Below are positions 8,089 to 17,567 of a stretch of DNA of 64,000 bases, one piece after another. Both the position numbers and the translations under genes were made by a program. Location: positions 1,426,001 through 1,490,000 of the forward strand of contig JARKND010000005.1 in NCBI GenBank assembly GCA_029309925.1, given 5' to 3'. The notes below the pieces were generated by a model. The model was not told where the DNA came from and made no database searches. It worked only from the letters and a program-made list of their open reading frames with translations. This DNA is from Fulvivirgaceae bacterium JP3-4 (GTDB lineage: Bacteria > Bacteroidota > Bacteroidia > Cytophagales > Cyclobacteriaceae). Every line of letters begins with the position of its first letter. Position 1 is the stretch's first letter.

Positions 8089-9291
8089 GTGAAAGTCAGC
8101 CTGTCAGTCATACTTTTATTTTCTTTAACAGCTTTTTCTCCTGCATCAGCACAGATCGCTTCCGGAAAATGCAAGTTCCTCGGCAACATCATTGCGGCTT
8201 CAACACCAACAGACTTCACAACTTACTGGAACCAGGTAACACCGGAAAACGCGGGTAAGTGGGGATCGGTCGAAGCCACACGCGATGTGATGAACTGGTC
8301 ACAGCTCGACAACGCCTACAACACGGCAAAAAACAACAATCTTCCTTTTCGACAGCACACGTTCGTCTGGGGGCAGCAACAGCCTGAGTGGATGACTGGC
8401 CTTAGTGCAGCAGAACAGAAGGAAGAAATTGAAGAATGGATCCAAGCGTATTGCGAGCGATATCCACAAACCGATTTCATTGACGTTGTGAACGAGCCGC
8501 TCCATGCTGTACCTTCATACAACACAGCGATTGGCGGAAGTGGCCTCACCAGCTGGGACTGGGTGGTATGGGCATTTGAGAAAGCAAGGCAATATTGTCC
8601 GAATGCAAAGCTCTTTCTCAACGACTACAACATCATCAATAATAACGCAGCAACAACATCTTATCTGCAGATCATCAACCTTCTGAAATCAAAAAATCTG
8701 ATTGACGGAATTGGGGAGCAGGGACATTTTATGGAGTCGACTCCGATAACAACACTTAAGGCTAACCTCGACAGACTCGCAGCCACACAAATTCCAATTC
8801 ATATTACCGAGTTTGATATTCACCTGCTGGATGACACACAGCAGAAAAACAAATACGAAGAACTTTTTCCGATATTCTGGAATCACGCAGGAGTATATGG
8901 AATGACGTTGTGGGGGTATAAGCAAGGGCAAATCTGGCGAGAGAACGCTTATCTGGTTCGATCGAATGGAACAGAACGGCCCGCGATGACGTGGCTGAAA
9001 AATTTTGTGGCAACCTCGAATGGAGGTGCTCTTTGCTCCCCGGTTTCAGTTGAAGAGGGCGAGGGGAATTCATACGATGTTTATCCGAATCCATCCCGCG
9101 GAAAAATCGCGATCACACTTTCCGAACCACAGCAGCATCTCATAATTTATGATTCCAACGGAAAAGTTGTCGAGAAAATTTCAGCAGTGCCTTCCGGAGT
9201 GCATGAAGTAACGTTGTCAGCGAGAGGATTGTACATGATCGAAATTGCAGGCGGTAAGAGAACGAAATACAAACGTGTTATCATTAACTAA
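8089..9291 (+). CDS. GH10 endo-1,4-beta-xylanase with T9SS sorting domain
   Basis: This 400-residue protein starts at GTG 8089, which directly opens a good signal peptide (VSLSVILLFSLTAFSPASAQ). The GH10 barrel spans about 25-315, with the acid/base Glu136 in DFIDVVNEPLH and the nucleophile Glu241 in IHITEFDIH. Residues about 325-400 (YDVYPNPSRGKIAITL ... GLYMIEIAGGKRTKYKRVIIN) are a type A T9SS C-terminal sorting domain, so the enzyme is predicted to be secreted or surface-attached through the type IX system. It should cut xylan backbone outside the cell. It is followed at 6 bp by a second GH10, so the two are co-transcribed. Confidence 0.93.
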   Translation: MKVSLSVILLFSLTAFSPASAQIASGKCKFLGNIIAASTPTDFTTYWNQVTPENAGKWGSVEATRDVMNWSQLDNAYNTAKNNNLPFRQHTFVWGQQQPEWMTGLSAAEQKEEIEEWIQAYCERYPQTDFIDVVNEPLHAVPSYNTAIGGSGLTSWDWVVWAFEKARQYCPNAKLFLNDYNIINNNAATTSYLQIINLLKSKNLIDGIGEQGHFMESTPITTLKANLDRLAATQIPIHITEFDIHLLDDTQQKNKYEELFPIFWNHAGVYGMTLWGYKQGQIWRENAYLVRSNGTERPAMTWLKNFVATSNGGALCSPVSVEEGEGNSYDVYPNPSRGKIAITLSEPQQHLIIYDSNGKVVEKISAVPSGVHEVTLSARGLYMIEIAGGKRTKYKRVIIN

Positions 9292-9297
9292 TCAGAC

Positions 9298-10362
9298 ATG
9301 AAGGGAATATTACTTGTTGTGTGTATGGTTGTGTCTGGCATTGCGCAGGCACAGGATGCCGAGAAAGGTTTAAAAGATTTTTACAAAGATTATTTTACGA
9401 TTGGCGTTGCAGTGTCGCCCAGGGCGTTGAAGACTGACGAAGCGGAGTTGATTAAAAAACAATTCAATAGCATGACTGCGGAGAATGCGATGAAGAGTCA
9501 GCCGATCCATCCGCGCGAGAACGAATTCAACTGGAAGGATGCCGATTCTATAGCTGCGTTCGCCCAGCGCAACAACATGAAGCTGCGAGGTCACACCCTC
9601 GTGTGGCACAACCAGGTGCCGGATTGGTTTTTCACCGATAACGGCAAGCCAGTTTCCAAAGAGAAACTCCTGGAGCGCATGAGAACTCATATCCAGACCG
9701 TTGTGGGACGCTACAAAGGAAAGATCTATGCATGGGATGTGGTGAACGAAGCGATCTCAGACAAGCCGGATGAATTCCTGCGAAAAACGAAGTGGCTGGA
9801 GATTCTCGGGGAAGAATACATCGCGAAGGCATTTCAATATGCGCATGAGGCTGATCCCAACGCATTGCTGTTCTATAATGACTACAACGAAATTGATCCC
9901 GGCAAACGGGCGAAGATCATCCGCCTGGTCGAAGGACTGCGAAAGAACAATGTGCCGATTCATGGAGTAGGGTTGCAGGCGCATTGGGCATTGAATGAGC
10001 CATCGCGCGAGCAACTTGAACAAACCCTAAGCGATTTTTCTAAGCTTGGATTAAATATCCAGATCACCGAACTTGATATCTCGGTATACCCAAAAGAACA
10101 CAGCGCACGCGACCCAAAGGCTGAAGATGCGAAAGCCGACTTCTCCGATGAAAAGCAGCAGAAACAAACTGCAATCTACAAGATGTGTTTCGAGTTATTC
10201 CGCAAGTATAAATCTTCCATTACGTCTGTGACGTTCTGGAATATCTCAGATCGCAGCAGCTGGCTGGATAATTTTCCGGTACGCGGCCGTAAAGACTACC
10301 CCTTATTATTCGATGCGAATCTGAAACCGAAATCAGCCTACTGGGAAGTTGTTAAGTTTTGA
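9298..10362 (+). CDS. GH10 endo-1,4-beta-xylanase
   Basis: 354 residues with a signal peptide (MKGILLVVCMVVSGIAQAQ), followed by a complete GH10 domain. Visible are AENAMKSQPIHP and RGHTLVWHNQVPDWF near the substrate cleft, acid/base Glu151 in AWDVVNEAISD and nucleophile Glu258 in IQITELDISVYP. It has no sorting domain and no lipobox, so it is probably periplasmic, working on imported xylo-oligosaccharides, in contrast to the T9SS-tagged GH10 encoded before it. Its TGA is 47 bp before the ATG of the esterase gene. Confidence 0.95.
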   Translation: MKGILLVVCMVVSGIAQAQDAEKGLKDFYKDYFTIGVAVSPRALKTDEAELIKKQFNSMTAENAMKSQPIHPRENEFNWKDADSIAAFAQRNNMKLRGHTLVWHNQVPDWFFTDNGKPVSKEKLLERMRTHIQTVVGRYKGKIYAWDVVNEAISDKPDEFLRKTKWLEILGEEYIAKAFQYAHEADPNALLFYNDYNEIDPGKRAKIIRLVEGLRKNNVPIHGVGLQAHWALNEPSREQLEQTLSDFSKLGLNIQITELDISVYPKEHSARDPKAEDAKADFSDEKQQKQTAIYKMCFELFRKYKSSITSVTFWNISDRSSWLDNFPVRGRKDYPLLFDANLKPKSAYWEVVKF

Positions 10363-10409
10363 AACTGAAATACAGCGATCCACACGATCGAGCCCTATAT
10401 AGATTAGCT

Positions 10410-12317
10410 ATGCGCAGGCTTCTTCCATTAGTTTTCTTCTTCATTTCGACTTGTGTCGTTGCGCAAATCCGATTGCCGCGACTCATCTCCGACAACATGG
10501 TGCTGCAGCGGGAGGCCGACTTGAAAATTTTCGGCTGGGCATCGCAGGGCGAAAAGGTTACCATGAGTTTCAATGGAAGAGAGTATAACGCAACGGCTAG
10601 TGAAAGCGGAGAATGGATCATTTCACTCCCGCGTCAAAAGGCCGGTGGTCCTTATGACTTGAAGTTCTCCGGGAAAAACGAGATTGTTGTTCGCAACGTT
10701 GTGTTTGGAGACGTGTGGGTTTGCTCAGGGCAATCGAACATGGAGCTGAGCATCGATCGTGTGAAGGGCCGTTATCCTGAAGAAGTTGCCACGAGTATAA
10801 ATGCTTTCATTCGTCATTTCGAAGTGCCCGACAGATATGATTTCAAACAGCCAAACAGTGATTTGGTGGGAGGGCAGTGGAACGAATCAAACCCTGAGAA
10901 TGTGCGCAGCTTTTCTGCGGTTGCTTATTTCTTCGCCAGAGACATTTACGAAAAGCATAAGGTGCCAATCGGTCTGATCAATTCTGCACTTGGCGGGTCA
11001 CCTGCCGAAGCGTGGATGAGCGAAGAAGCATTGAAGTCATTCCCGCACCATCTCAAGGAAGCCTATCGCTTCAGAAATGATTCGTTAATTCAGTCGATCG
11101 AAGCCGGTGACCGGAAGCGTATGACAGACTGGTACGCGACACTGGCAGGCAAAGATGTTGGTCTGCGTGAACGTTGGGAAGCGAATGAGGTTGACGACAA
11201 TGAATGGAATGAAACGAAAGTGCCCGGCTACTGGGCTGACGGAACAACGGGAAATGTAAACGGAGTGGTGTGGTTTACGCGAACATTTGACGTGATCGAG
11301 AGGATGACCGGGAAAGAAGGCAGCATTGAACTTGGAAGAATTGTCGATCAGGATTCTGTTTTTATCAACGGAAAATTTGTGGGCACGACAGGTTATCAAT
11401 ATCCGCCACGCAGATATGGGCTCAAAGCAGGAGTGCTGACTCCTGGGAAAAACAGGATCACGGTTCGTGTGATCAATCAGTCAGGTCGCGGAGGATTTGT
11501 TTTGGATAAGCCTTACTTCATTGCTGTTGATGGCGATACCATTGATCTCAAAGGTAAGTGGAAGTACAAAGTAGGATCAACGATGGATGCTCTGCCAGGG
11601 CAGACATTCATTCGCTGGAAACCACTTGGTCTTTTTAATGCGATGGTCGCACCACTGACGAAGCTCCCGATCAAAGGCGTGATCTGGTACCAGGGAGAAT
11701 CAAACACGGGAGCAGCGAAAGAGTATGAGACGTTGTTCCCTGCGCTCATCCGGGATTGGAGGACGCAATGGAAACATGAGTTTCCGTTTTTGTTTGTTCA
11801 GCTTGCGGGTTTCATGGAGCGGAAAGAAAAGCCGATGGAAAGCAACTGGGCGATGTTGCGTGAAGCCCAGCGGAAGACACTACGGGTGGCCAATACAGGT
11901 ATGGTTGTGGCGATCGATCTGGGCGAATGGAACGACATTCATCCCGAAAACAAAAAAGATGTTGGCCAGCGCCTTGCGTTGCATGCGCGCAAGCTCGCGT
12001 ATGACGAAAAGAAACTTGTGGCGTCAGGTCCGGAACCGGTTGAGGCATCATTCGAAAAAAATAAAGTGATCATTCGATTTGCCAATGCGCAAAATGGATT
12101 GGTATCACGGGGAGGTCCGCTTCGTTACTTCGAGATCTCTGAAGATGGAAAGACATTCGAATCTACGGAAGCCAAGATCGTAAACAACACCGTAGTAGTG
12201 ATGACTCACTTTGCCACGCCAACAGTGGTCCGCTATGCCTGGGCAGACAATCCCGACTCAGCTAACCTTTATAATATAGAGGGACTTCCCGCCACACCGT
12301 TTGAGCTCCGGAAATAG
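10410..12317 (+). CDS. sialate-O-acetylesterase-like SGNH esterase (carbohydrate acetylesterase)
   Basis: I take ATG 10410, which opens a signal peptide (MRRLLPLVFFFISTCVVAQ); the frame can be extended to a TTG at 10359 but that would precede the signal. The 635-residue protein has an N-terminal beta domain, an SGNH core with the Ser motif VCSGQSNMELS, an inserted jelly-roll domain (about residues 260-385, WFTRTFDV ... VFINGKFVGTTG), then KGVIWYQGESNTG and the DxxH block NDIHPENKKDVGQRLAL. In a xylan locus it most likely removes acetyl groups from xylan or its oligomers rather than from sialic acid. That substrate is inferred from context. Confidence 0.88.
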   Translation: MRRLLPLVFFFISTCVVAQIRLPRLISDNMVLQREADLKIFGWASQGEKVTMSFNGREYNATASESGEWIISLPRQKAGGPYDLKFSGKNEIVVRNVVFGDVWVCSGQSNMELSIDRVKGRYPEEVATSINAFIRHFEVPDRYDFKQPNSDLVGGQWNESNPENVRSFSAVAYFFARDIYEKHKVPIGLINSALGGSPAEAWMSEEALKSFPHHLKEAYRFRNDSLIQSIEAGDRKRMTDWYATLAGKDVGLRERWEANEVDDNEWNETKVPGYWADGTTGNVNGVVWFTRTFDVIERMTGKEGSIELGRIVDQDSVFINGKFVGTTGYQYPPRRYGLKAGVLTPGKNRITVRVINQSGRGGFVLDKPYFIAVDGDTIDLKGKWKYKVGSTMDALPGQTFIRWKPLGLFNAMVAPLTKLPIKGVIWYQGESNTGAAKEYETLFPALIRDWRTQWKHEFPFLFVQLAGFMERKEKPMESNWAMLREAQRKTLRVANTGMVVAIDLGEWNDIHPENKKDVGQRLALHARKLAYDEKKLVASGPEPVEASFEKNKVIIRFANAQNGLVSRGGPLRYFEISEDGKTFESTEAKIVNNTVVVMTHFATPTVVRYAWADNPDSANLYNIEGLPATPFELRK

Positions 12318-12361
12318 CCTAGTTCGCTGCACAATAACCCATAAAACCGGCCGGTCGTAAC

Positions 12362-12533
12362 CGATTGCAACTTGTTGCATAAATCACGGAGAATAATCCC
12401 TCAAATAAGATGTTTATTCAACGCTTTGATGAATAGATTTTAAACAAATTGCAATCGAAATCCTGCCTAATTGCTCCGTAGGAGGCACTTTATCCTATGA
12501 TTGTAATTTTTTTTGCAACTTTTTATGCAACCG
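12362..12533. promoter_or_regulatory. operator-like sites in the 376-bp leader of the susC gene
   Basis: TTGCAACTTGTTGCAT (12365-12380) is a near-perfect inverted repeat of the same TTGCAA-type word seen upstream of the xylanase gene. Further half-sites TTGCAATCG (12449-12457) and TTGCAA / ATGCAACCG (12513-12533) follow. The 12318-12693 stretch has no gene and is A/T-rich, so it probably holds a second promoter for the SusCD genes under control of the same LacI-type regulator. Inference from repeated motif only. Confidence 0.6.
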
Positions 12534-12693
12534 ATTTAAAATAGTTTAATTTTAATTCGATTGCGGAGAACAATTGGTTTATTCTTTCGCGGTTTTGGGT
12601 TGTTGCCCCGCGCGTGTCCTGTACACGCCAGGCAACGCTCAAATTGCAAGCACCTTAATTCTCAATCGATACATTAAAAACCAATCAGTAATT

Positions 12694-15600
12694 ATGAAAA
12701 AAGTCTACCGAAGCTTACCAAAACTGGCTTCAGTCTTTCTACTCCTCATGATGGCAGTCTCTTCTGTGTACGCACAGAGAACCGTCACAGGAGTAGTCAA
12801 TGATAGCCAGGGCAATCCGATGCCTGGTGTGAACATCCTCAAAAAAGGCACAACCGTGGGAACATCCACAGATGCCGAGGGAAGATTTTCCATTGAAGCC
12901 GCCCCCGAGGACGTGCTTGTTTTCTCCTTCATCGGCTTCACCTCACAGGAACAACCTGTAGGCTCTCAATCTAATTTCACGATCAGTCTCTCCGAAGATG
13001 TAAAAAGCCTTCAGGAAGTTGTCGTGGTGGGTTACGGTGAAATGCGCAGAGCCGACCTCACCACTGCGCAAACTTCTATCTCTTCCAAGGACATTGCGAG
13101 AACGGTCAACACCACCATCGAACAAGCCATTCAGGGCCGTGCTGCCGGTGTCTATGTAACTCAAAATACAGGTGCTCCCGGTGGAGCGCTCTCCGTCAAT
13201 ATCCGCGGTATCAACTCGATCTCCGGAAGTAACGAACCCCTCTATGTTATAGATGGTGTTCAGATTCCGGGATCCATTTCGCCAAGCGGTTCAAACCCGC
13301 TGTCAACACTGAACCCTGCTGACATTGAAAGCATGGAAGTATTGCAAGGACCATCCGCCACAGCGATCTATGGTTCGCGTGGCACGAACGGTGTTGTGCT
13401 CATCACGACAAAGCGCGGTAAGAGCGGAGATATCAAAATTTCATACGGTTACACTTACAGCCTCCAGACTGAGCCGAAGAAACTCGAGATCATGAATCTC
13501 AGAGAATACGCTCAGATGGAGAATGAATACAAAGCCATTGCAGGCGGAACTGTTCGCGAAGACTTTCTCGATCCCACCATTTTAGGTGAAGGAACAAATT
13601 GGCAGAACGAATTATTCCGCAGTGCAGCCATGCAAAAGCATCAGCTCAGCCTAAGCGGTGGTTCAGACAAGACAACTTACTTCCTGTCGGGCGAGCGCAT
13701 GAACCAGGAAGGCGTTGCGCTGGGTTCAGGATTCGATCGCACTTCGATCCGTCTGAACCTCGACAACAAACCACGCAAGTGGCTTACGCTCGGTGCTAAT
13801 TTCAATGTGGCTCAGACGGACGAGAAGCTTGCAACTACACAGTCCAACGTGATCGTGAATGCAATTCAGCTTGCACCTCACATTCCTGTGAGAAACCTTG
13901 ACGGAAGCTATGGCGGAGGAAACGTAGGTAACAGCACTGCGGAACAATTCGCACCTCCGAACCCGATCGGCCTTGCGAATCTTACCACGAACGAAATCAC
14001 AAGAAGAAGATTGCTCGGAGGCCTGAACGCAGGCTTCACCATCATCGAAGGCCTCGATCTCCGTACGAACTTCAACACCGACATCGGTTTTACAAACTCT
14101 ACTTACTACCTGCCAACGTATCAGTTCGGATACCAGCAAAACACGGTTGCTATTCTCAACAACAGTCACAACCTCAACACCTATTGGGGCTGGAGCCAAT
14201 CGCTTTCATACGTGAAGCAGTTTGGCAATCACCACATCAATGCGATGGTAACACATGAAGCTCAGGAATCGCAGTGGAAAAACCTTTTTGCTGAGAGACG
14301 TGGATTTTCAACCAACGAAGTGCTCGATATCGAAGCCGGTGATGAAAGTCTTGACGACACCGGTGGTGGTCAGGGCCAGTGGGCGATGGAGTCTTACCTT
14401 GGTCGTCTGAACTATAACTATGCTGATCGCTACATCGTGACGGCAGCATTCCGCGCTGACGGTTCAGTAAACTTTGGTCCCGGTAACAAGTGGGGATACT
14501 TCCCGTCTGTATCTGCAGCATGGAGAGTTTCAGAAGAAGCATTTTTTGATGTACCATTCATCAGCGACTTCAGACTTCGTTACGAAACAGGTCTCACCGG
14601 AAATCAAGGCGGTGGCGGTGCGATCTACGGAACACTTCGCGCGGGTCCGTCAGAGTGGGGGACGAGCTTCATGCCGAGCCGCTATCCTAACCCTGCCTAC
14701 CAGTGGGAAGAAACGAAAACAAACAACTTCGGTATCAACTTAGGTTTGATGGATAACAGAATCCAGCTCGAAGCAGACTACTACATTAAGAACACAGACA
14801 ACCTTATCCTCGAAAGCTCACTTCCGTGGTATATGGGTACCGTTGGAAACGGTGGTGTAGCACCTCCGACTGTAAACATCGGTTCGCTGGAGAATAAAGG
14901 TTTCAGCTTCATGCTGAACACGGTGAACGTAAACTCTGGCTCTTTGCGCTGGGAGTCGAACTTCAACATTTCATTCTTCAAAACGAAGATCAAGAGTCTG
15001 ACGACCGGTTCCAGCCAAATCGACAAGATCAACTGGTGGATGAGGAACTGGACGCAGCGCTCCGTTGTGGGCCAGGCACCATGGATGTTCTACGGCTATG
15101 TCGAAGAAGGAATTTTTGAAAGCAGGGAAGAAATCGAGAACAGCGCCCTTCCGGCCGATAATAATGGTGCAGAATTTCCGATCGCGGAGAACAGCATCTG
15201 GGTAGGTGATGTGAAATACAGAGATGTGAATGGTGACGGAATTATTTCAGGCGCAGACCAGACGTTTATCGGAAATCCATGGCCTAAGTGGTATGCCGGT
15301 TTCACCAACAGCGTATCCTTCAAAGGGTTTGAGCTGAGTGTTCTGATCACGGCAACCTATGGAAATGATGTATACAACTTCATTCGCAACGAGAACACGA
15401 ACCCGAACAACATCAACCTCGGTCGCAACATGTTCCTGAATGCGTTCAACTATGCAAAGGTAGCGGCAGATGAAAACGGAGCGCCTTACCTGGAGAATCC
15501 GGGAACAAACGTAGCGCGCATGTCAGGTGGTAACAAGAATAACAACTTTGACCGTCACACAAACAAGTTTGTTGAGGATGGATCATACGTTCGTCTGAAG

Positions 15601-15843
15601 AACATTTCGCTTACCTATAATCTTCCTTCAACGCTGCTTGGTGGCCAGAAGATCATCAAGGGAGCGCGAGTTGGTGTAAGTGCCCAGAACGTATGGACAA
15701 TCACAGGTTACTCAGGTTATGATCCGGAAGTCGGATCGTATGTCGGTCCGAACGCCAGCACAGCGAACGCAGCAATCGGTGTTGACTATGGTCGTTATCC
15801 GATAACACCGGTTTATTCTTTCAGCCTGGGTGTTGATTTCTAA
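12694..15843 (+). CDS. SusC/RagA-family TonB-linked outer membrane transporter
   Basis: I take ATG 12694 (MKKVYRSLPKLASVFLLLMMAVSSVYAQ, signal peptide) giving 1049 residues, the normal size; the open frame from 12574 adds a poor leader. Residues 30-110 are the carboxypeptidase-regulatory-like N-extension (GVVNDSQGNPMPGVNILKKGTTVGTSTDAEG). The plug domain follows with IRGINSISGSNEPLYVIDGVQIPG and IESMEVLQGPSATAIYGSRGTNGVVLITTKRG, then a 22-strand barrel ending SFSLGVDF. With SusD it forms the TonB-driven gate for oligosaccharide import, here probably xylo-oligosaccharides. Confidence 0.96.
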   Translation: MKKVYRSLPKLASVFLLLMMAVSSVYAQRTVTGVVNDSQGNPMPGVNILKKGTTVGTSTDAEGRFSIEAAPEDVLVFSFIGFTSQEQPVGSQSNFTISLSEDVKSLQEVVVVGYGEMRRADLTTAQTSISSKDIARTVNTTIEQAIQGRAAGVYVTQNTGAPGGALSVNIRGINSISGSNEPLYVIDGVQIPGSISPSGSNPLSTLNPADIESMEVLQGPSATAIYGSRGTNGVVLITTKRGKSGDIKISYGYTYSLQTEPKKLEIMNLREYAQMENEYKAIAGGTVREDFLDPTILGEGTNWQNELFRSAAMQKHQLSLSGGSDKTTYFLSGERMNQEGVALGSGFDRTSIRLNLDNKPRKWLTLGANFNVAQTDEKLATTQSNVIVNAIQLAPHIPVRNLDGSYGGGNVGNSTAEQFAPPNPIGLANLTTNEITRRRLLGGLNAGFTIIEGLDLRTNFNTDIGFTNSTYYLPTYQFGYQQNTVAILNNSHNLNTYWGWSQSLSYVKQFGNHHINAMVTHEAQESQWKNLFAERRGFSTNEVLDIEAGDESLDDTGGGQGQWAMESYLGRLNYNYADRYIVTAAFRADGSVNFGPGNKWGYFPSVSAAWRVSEEAFFDVPFISDFRLRYETGLTGNQGGGGAIYGTLRAGPSEWGTSFMPSRYPNPAYQWEETKTNNFGINLGLMDNRIQLEADYYIKNTDNLILESSLPWYMGTVGNGGVAPPTVNIGSLENKGFSFMLNTVNVNSGSLRWESNFNISFFKTKIKSLTTGSSQIDKINWWMRNWTQRSVVGQAPWMFYGYVEEGIFESREEIENSALPADNNGAEFPIAENSIWVGDVKYRDVNGDGIISGADQTFIGNPWPKWYAGFTNSVSFKGFELSVLITATYGNDVYNFIRNENTNPNNINLGRNMFLNAFNYAKVAADENGAPYLENPGTNVARMSGGNKNNNFDRHTNKFVEDGSYVRLKNISLTYNLPSTLLGGQKIIKGARVGVSAQNVWTITGYSGYDPEVGSYVGPNASTANAAIGVDYGRYPITPVYSFSLGVDF

Positions 15844-15862
15844 TTATTAAAGAGTGAACACG

Positions 15863-17545
15863 ATGAAAACAAAATATATTTTATTCGCAGCATTATCGGT
15901 CATCGGCCTTGCGGGATGCGATGACGATTTCCTCAATCGTCCTCCGAAGGACACGTTGGTGGATGCTAACTTCTACAAGAACAACGATCAGGTTCTGTCT
16001 GCAACGGCAGGGCTATACAGCGCGGTATGGAAGGACTATATCGATAAGGCAAATTTCAAACTTGGCGACTTCCGCGGAGGTACCGTGTTCCGCGCATGGG
16101 GCGACCGCGATCACGTGCTCTTCAACACAACAGCCGTATCGCCTGAAAACAGCGAAGCTTACCGCGCCTTCTTCGTGATTATTGGTCAATCCAACATCGC
16201 GATCCAGAACATCTCGAAGTATGCAGGCACGGGTGTGTCCGAGCAGATCAAAAATCATGCGATTGCAGAAGCAAGATTCATGAGAGCAACTGCATACTCG
16301 CACCTGGTTGCAAACTATGGACCGGTTCCGATCATCGAGAACAACCTCGAACACCTCAACAACCCTGCGCTGAAGCGTAACACCGTTGAGAGTGTCTGGG
16401 AATTCATCACCCGCGACTATGAATTTGCCGCTGCGAACCTGATGGAGACACCAGCACAAACCGGGCGCGTTACGCGCTGGTCTGCAGAAGGTATGCTTGC
16501 GCGCACTTACCTGACGCGCGCTGGTCTTGGCGCAGGTCCGAATTCACGCAACCAGGAATTTCTGGACAAAGCGAAGATGTATGCAGAAAGCGTGATCAAA
16601 AACAGCGGAAAGAAACTTCTGAGCAATTATGCTGACCTGTTCACATACCCATACGACAACAATGAAGAATCACTGTTCGAACTTCAATGGGTGTTTACAA
16701 CGGATTATGCTTACGCGAACACGATGGTATCCCAGATCACTTACAGCAACGACATTGCGAACGGTGATGGTTGGGGTGGTGATATTTCAGCAACCTGGTG
16801 GATGCTGAGTCAGTACGATGGTTTGATCGTGAACAACGGTGCAACACCTGGCTTCACCCTTGACGAACGCCTGAAAGCAACGTTCATGCTTCCTGGATTC
16901 AAATACCCTGAGATCACCCAGACGGTGCGCGATGCCAACGGAGTAGCTACTGAGCAGGAGCTGGTATTCCCGCGCGTTTCAGATGCAACGGACAACAACT
17001 ACGTGAGCGTGAAGAAGTACGTTGTCGGCAAAGCGAAAGATGTAGACAACCAGGCTGCAACCCAGCGCTATCCGAACAATACGTATATGCTTCGACTGGC
17101 AGAGATGTACCTTATCTATGCTGAAGCTGCCCTGGGGAACAGCCCGTCAACTTCAGACGCACTTGCGCTGCAGTACTTCAACGCAGTGCATGAGCGCGCT
17201 GGCCTTCCACCGCACACCGGTGCACTGACGTGGGACGACATCTTCAAGGAGCGCACCAAAGAATTCGCGATGGAAAGCATGGCCTGGTACGATCTGGTGA
17301 GATTGCATTACTACAATCCCGACAAGGCGTATGAGATCATCAACAACCAGGACCGCGGTCTCATGGTGGTTCGACCAAACCGCTGGCCGGATCCAACCGC
17401 ATGGACGTTCACGAAGACATCGTGGTTTGCAGACCGGTTTGCAGTGGCAAATTCAGGAAACTTCCTGTTGCCGTTGCCAGCCTCTGAAGTGAGCCAGGCG
17501 CCAAGCCTCAACGATGAGCCAGTTCCTTACGAGTTCAAAGATTAA
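15863..17545 (+). CDS. SusD/RagB-family glycan-binding lipoprotein
   Basis: The ATG at 15863 gives 560 residues with a lipoprotein signal (MKTKYILFAALSVIGLAGC, lipobox LAGC). A GTG nine bases earlier is less likely. The SusD fold is evident from FLNRPPKDTLVDANFYKNNDQVL near the N-terminus, the TPR-like region (AEARFMRATAYSHLVANYGPVPII) and the C-terminal block YMLRLAEMYLIYAEAALGN ... FKERTKEFAMESMAWYDLVRL. It caps the SusC barrel on the cell surface. It is 19 bp after SusC and co-transcribed. Confidence 0.96.
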   Translation: MKTKYILFAALSVIGLAGCDDDFLNRPPKDTLVDANFYKNNDQVLSATAGLYSAVWKDYIDKANFKLGDFRGGTVFRAWGDRDHVLFNTTAVSPENSEAYRAFFVIIGQSNIAIQNISKYAGTGVSEQIKNHAIAEARFMRATAYSHLVANYGPVPIIENNLEHLNNPALKRNTVESVWEFITRDYEFAAANLMETPAQTGRVTRWSAEGMLARTYLTRAGLGAGPNSRNQEFLDKAKMYAESVIKNSGKKLLSNYADLFTYPYDNNEESLFELQWVFTTDYAYANTMVSQITYSNDIANGDGWGGDISATWWMLSQYDGLIVNNGATPGFTLDERLKATFMLPGFKYPEITQTVRDANGVATEQELVFPRVSDATDNNYVSVKKYVVGKAKDVDNQAATQRYPNNTYMLRLAEMYLIYAEAALGNSPSTSDALALQYFNAVHERAGLPPHTGALTWDDIFKERTKEFAMESMAWYDLVRLHYYNPDKAYEIINNQDRGLMVVRPNRWPDPTAWTFTKTSWFADRFAVANSGNFLLPLPASEVSQAPSLNDEPVPYEFKD

Positions 17546-17567
17546 AATGTCAATCAGAAAGATACAT

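Noticed and set aside
10359-10409. TTG-start extension of the esterase
   Set aside because: Overlaps the xylanase stop and would put 17 residues ahead of the signal peptide.
12574-12693. Upstream extension of SusC
   Set aside because: The 40 extra residues precede a perfect signal peptide and lie in the operator-rich leader.
13726-14199. Antisense 157-codon open frame in susC
   Set aside because: Lies wholly inside a certain SusC gene; composition is Cys/Arg/Ser-rich and shows no domain.
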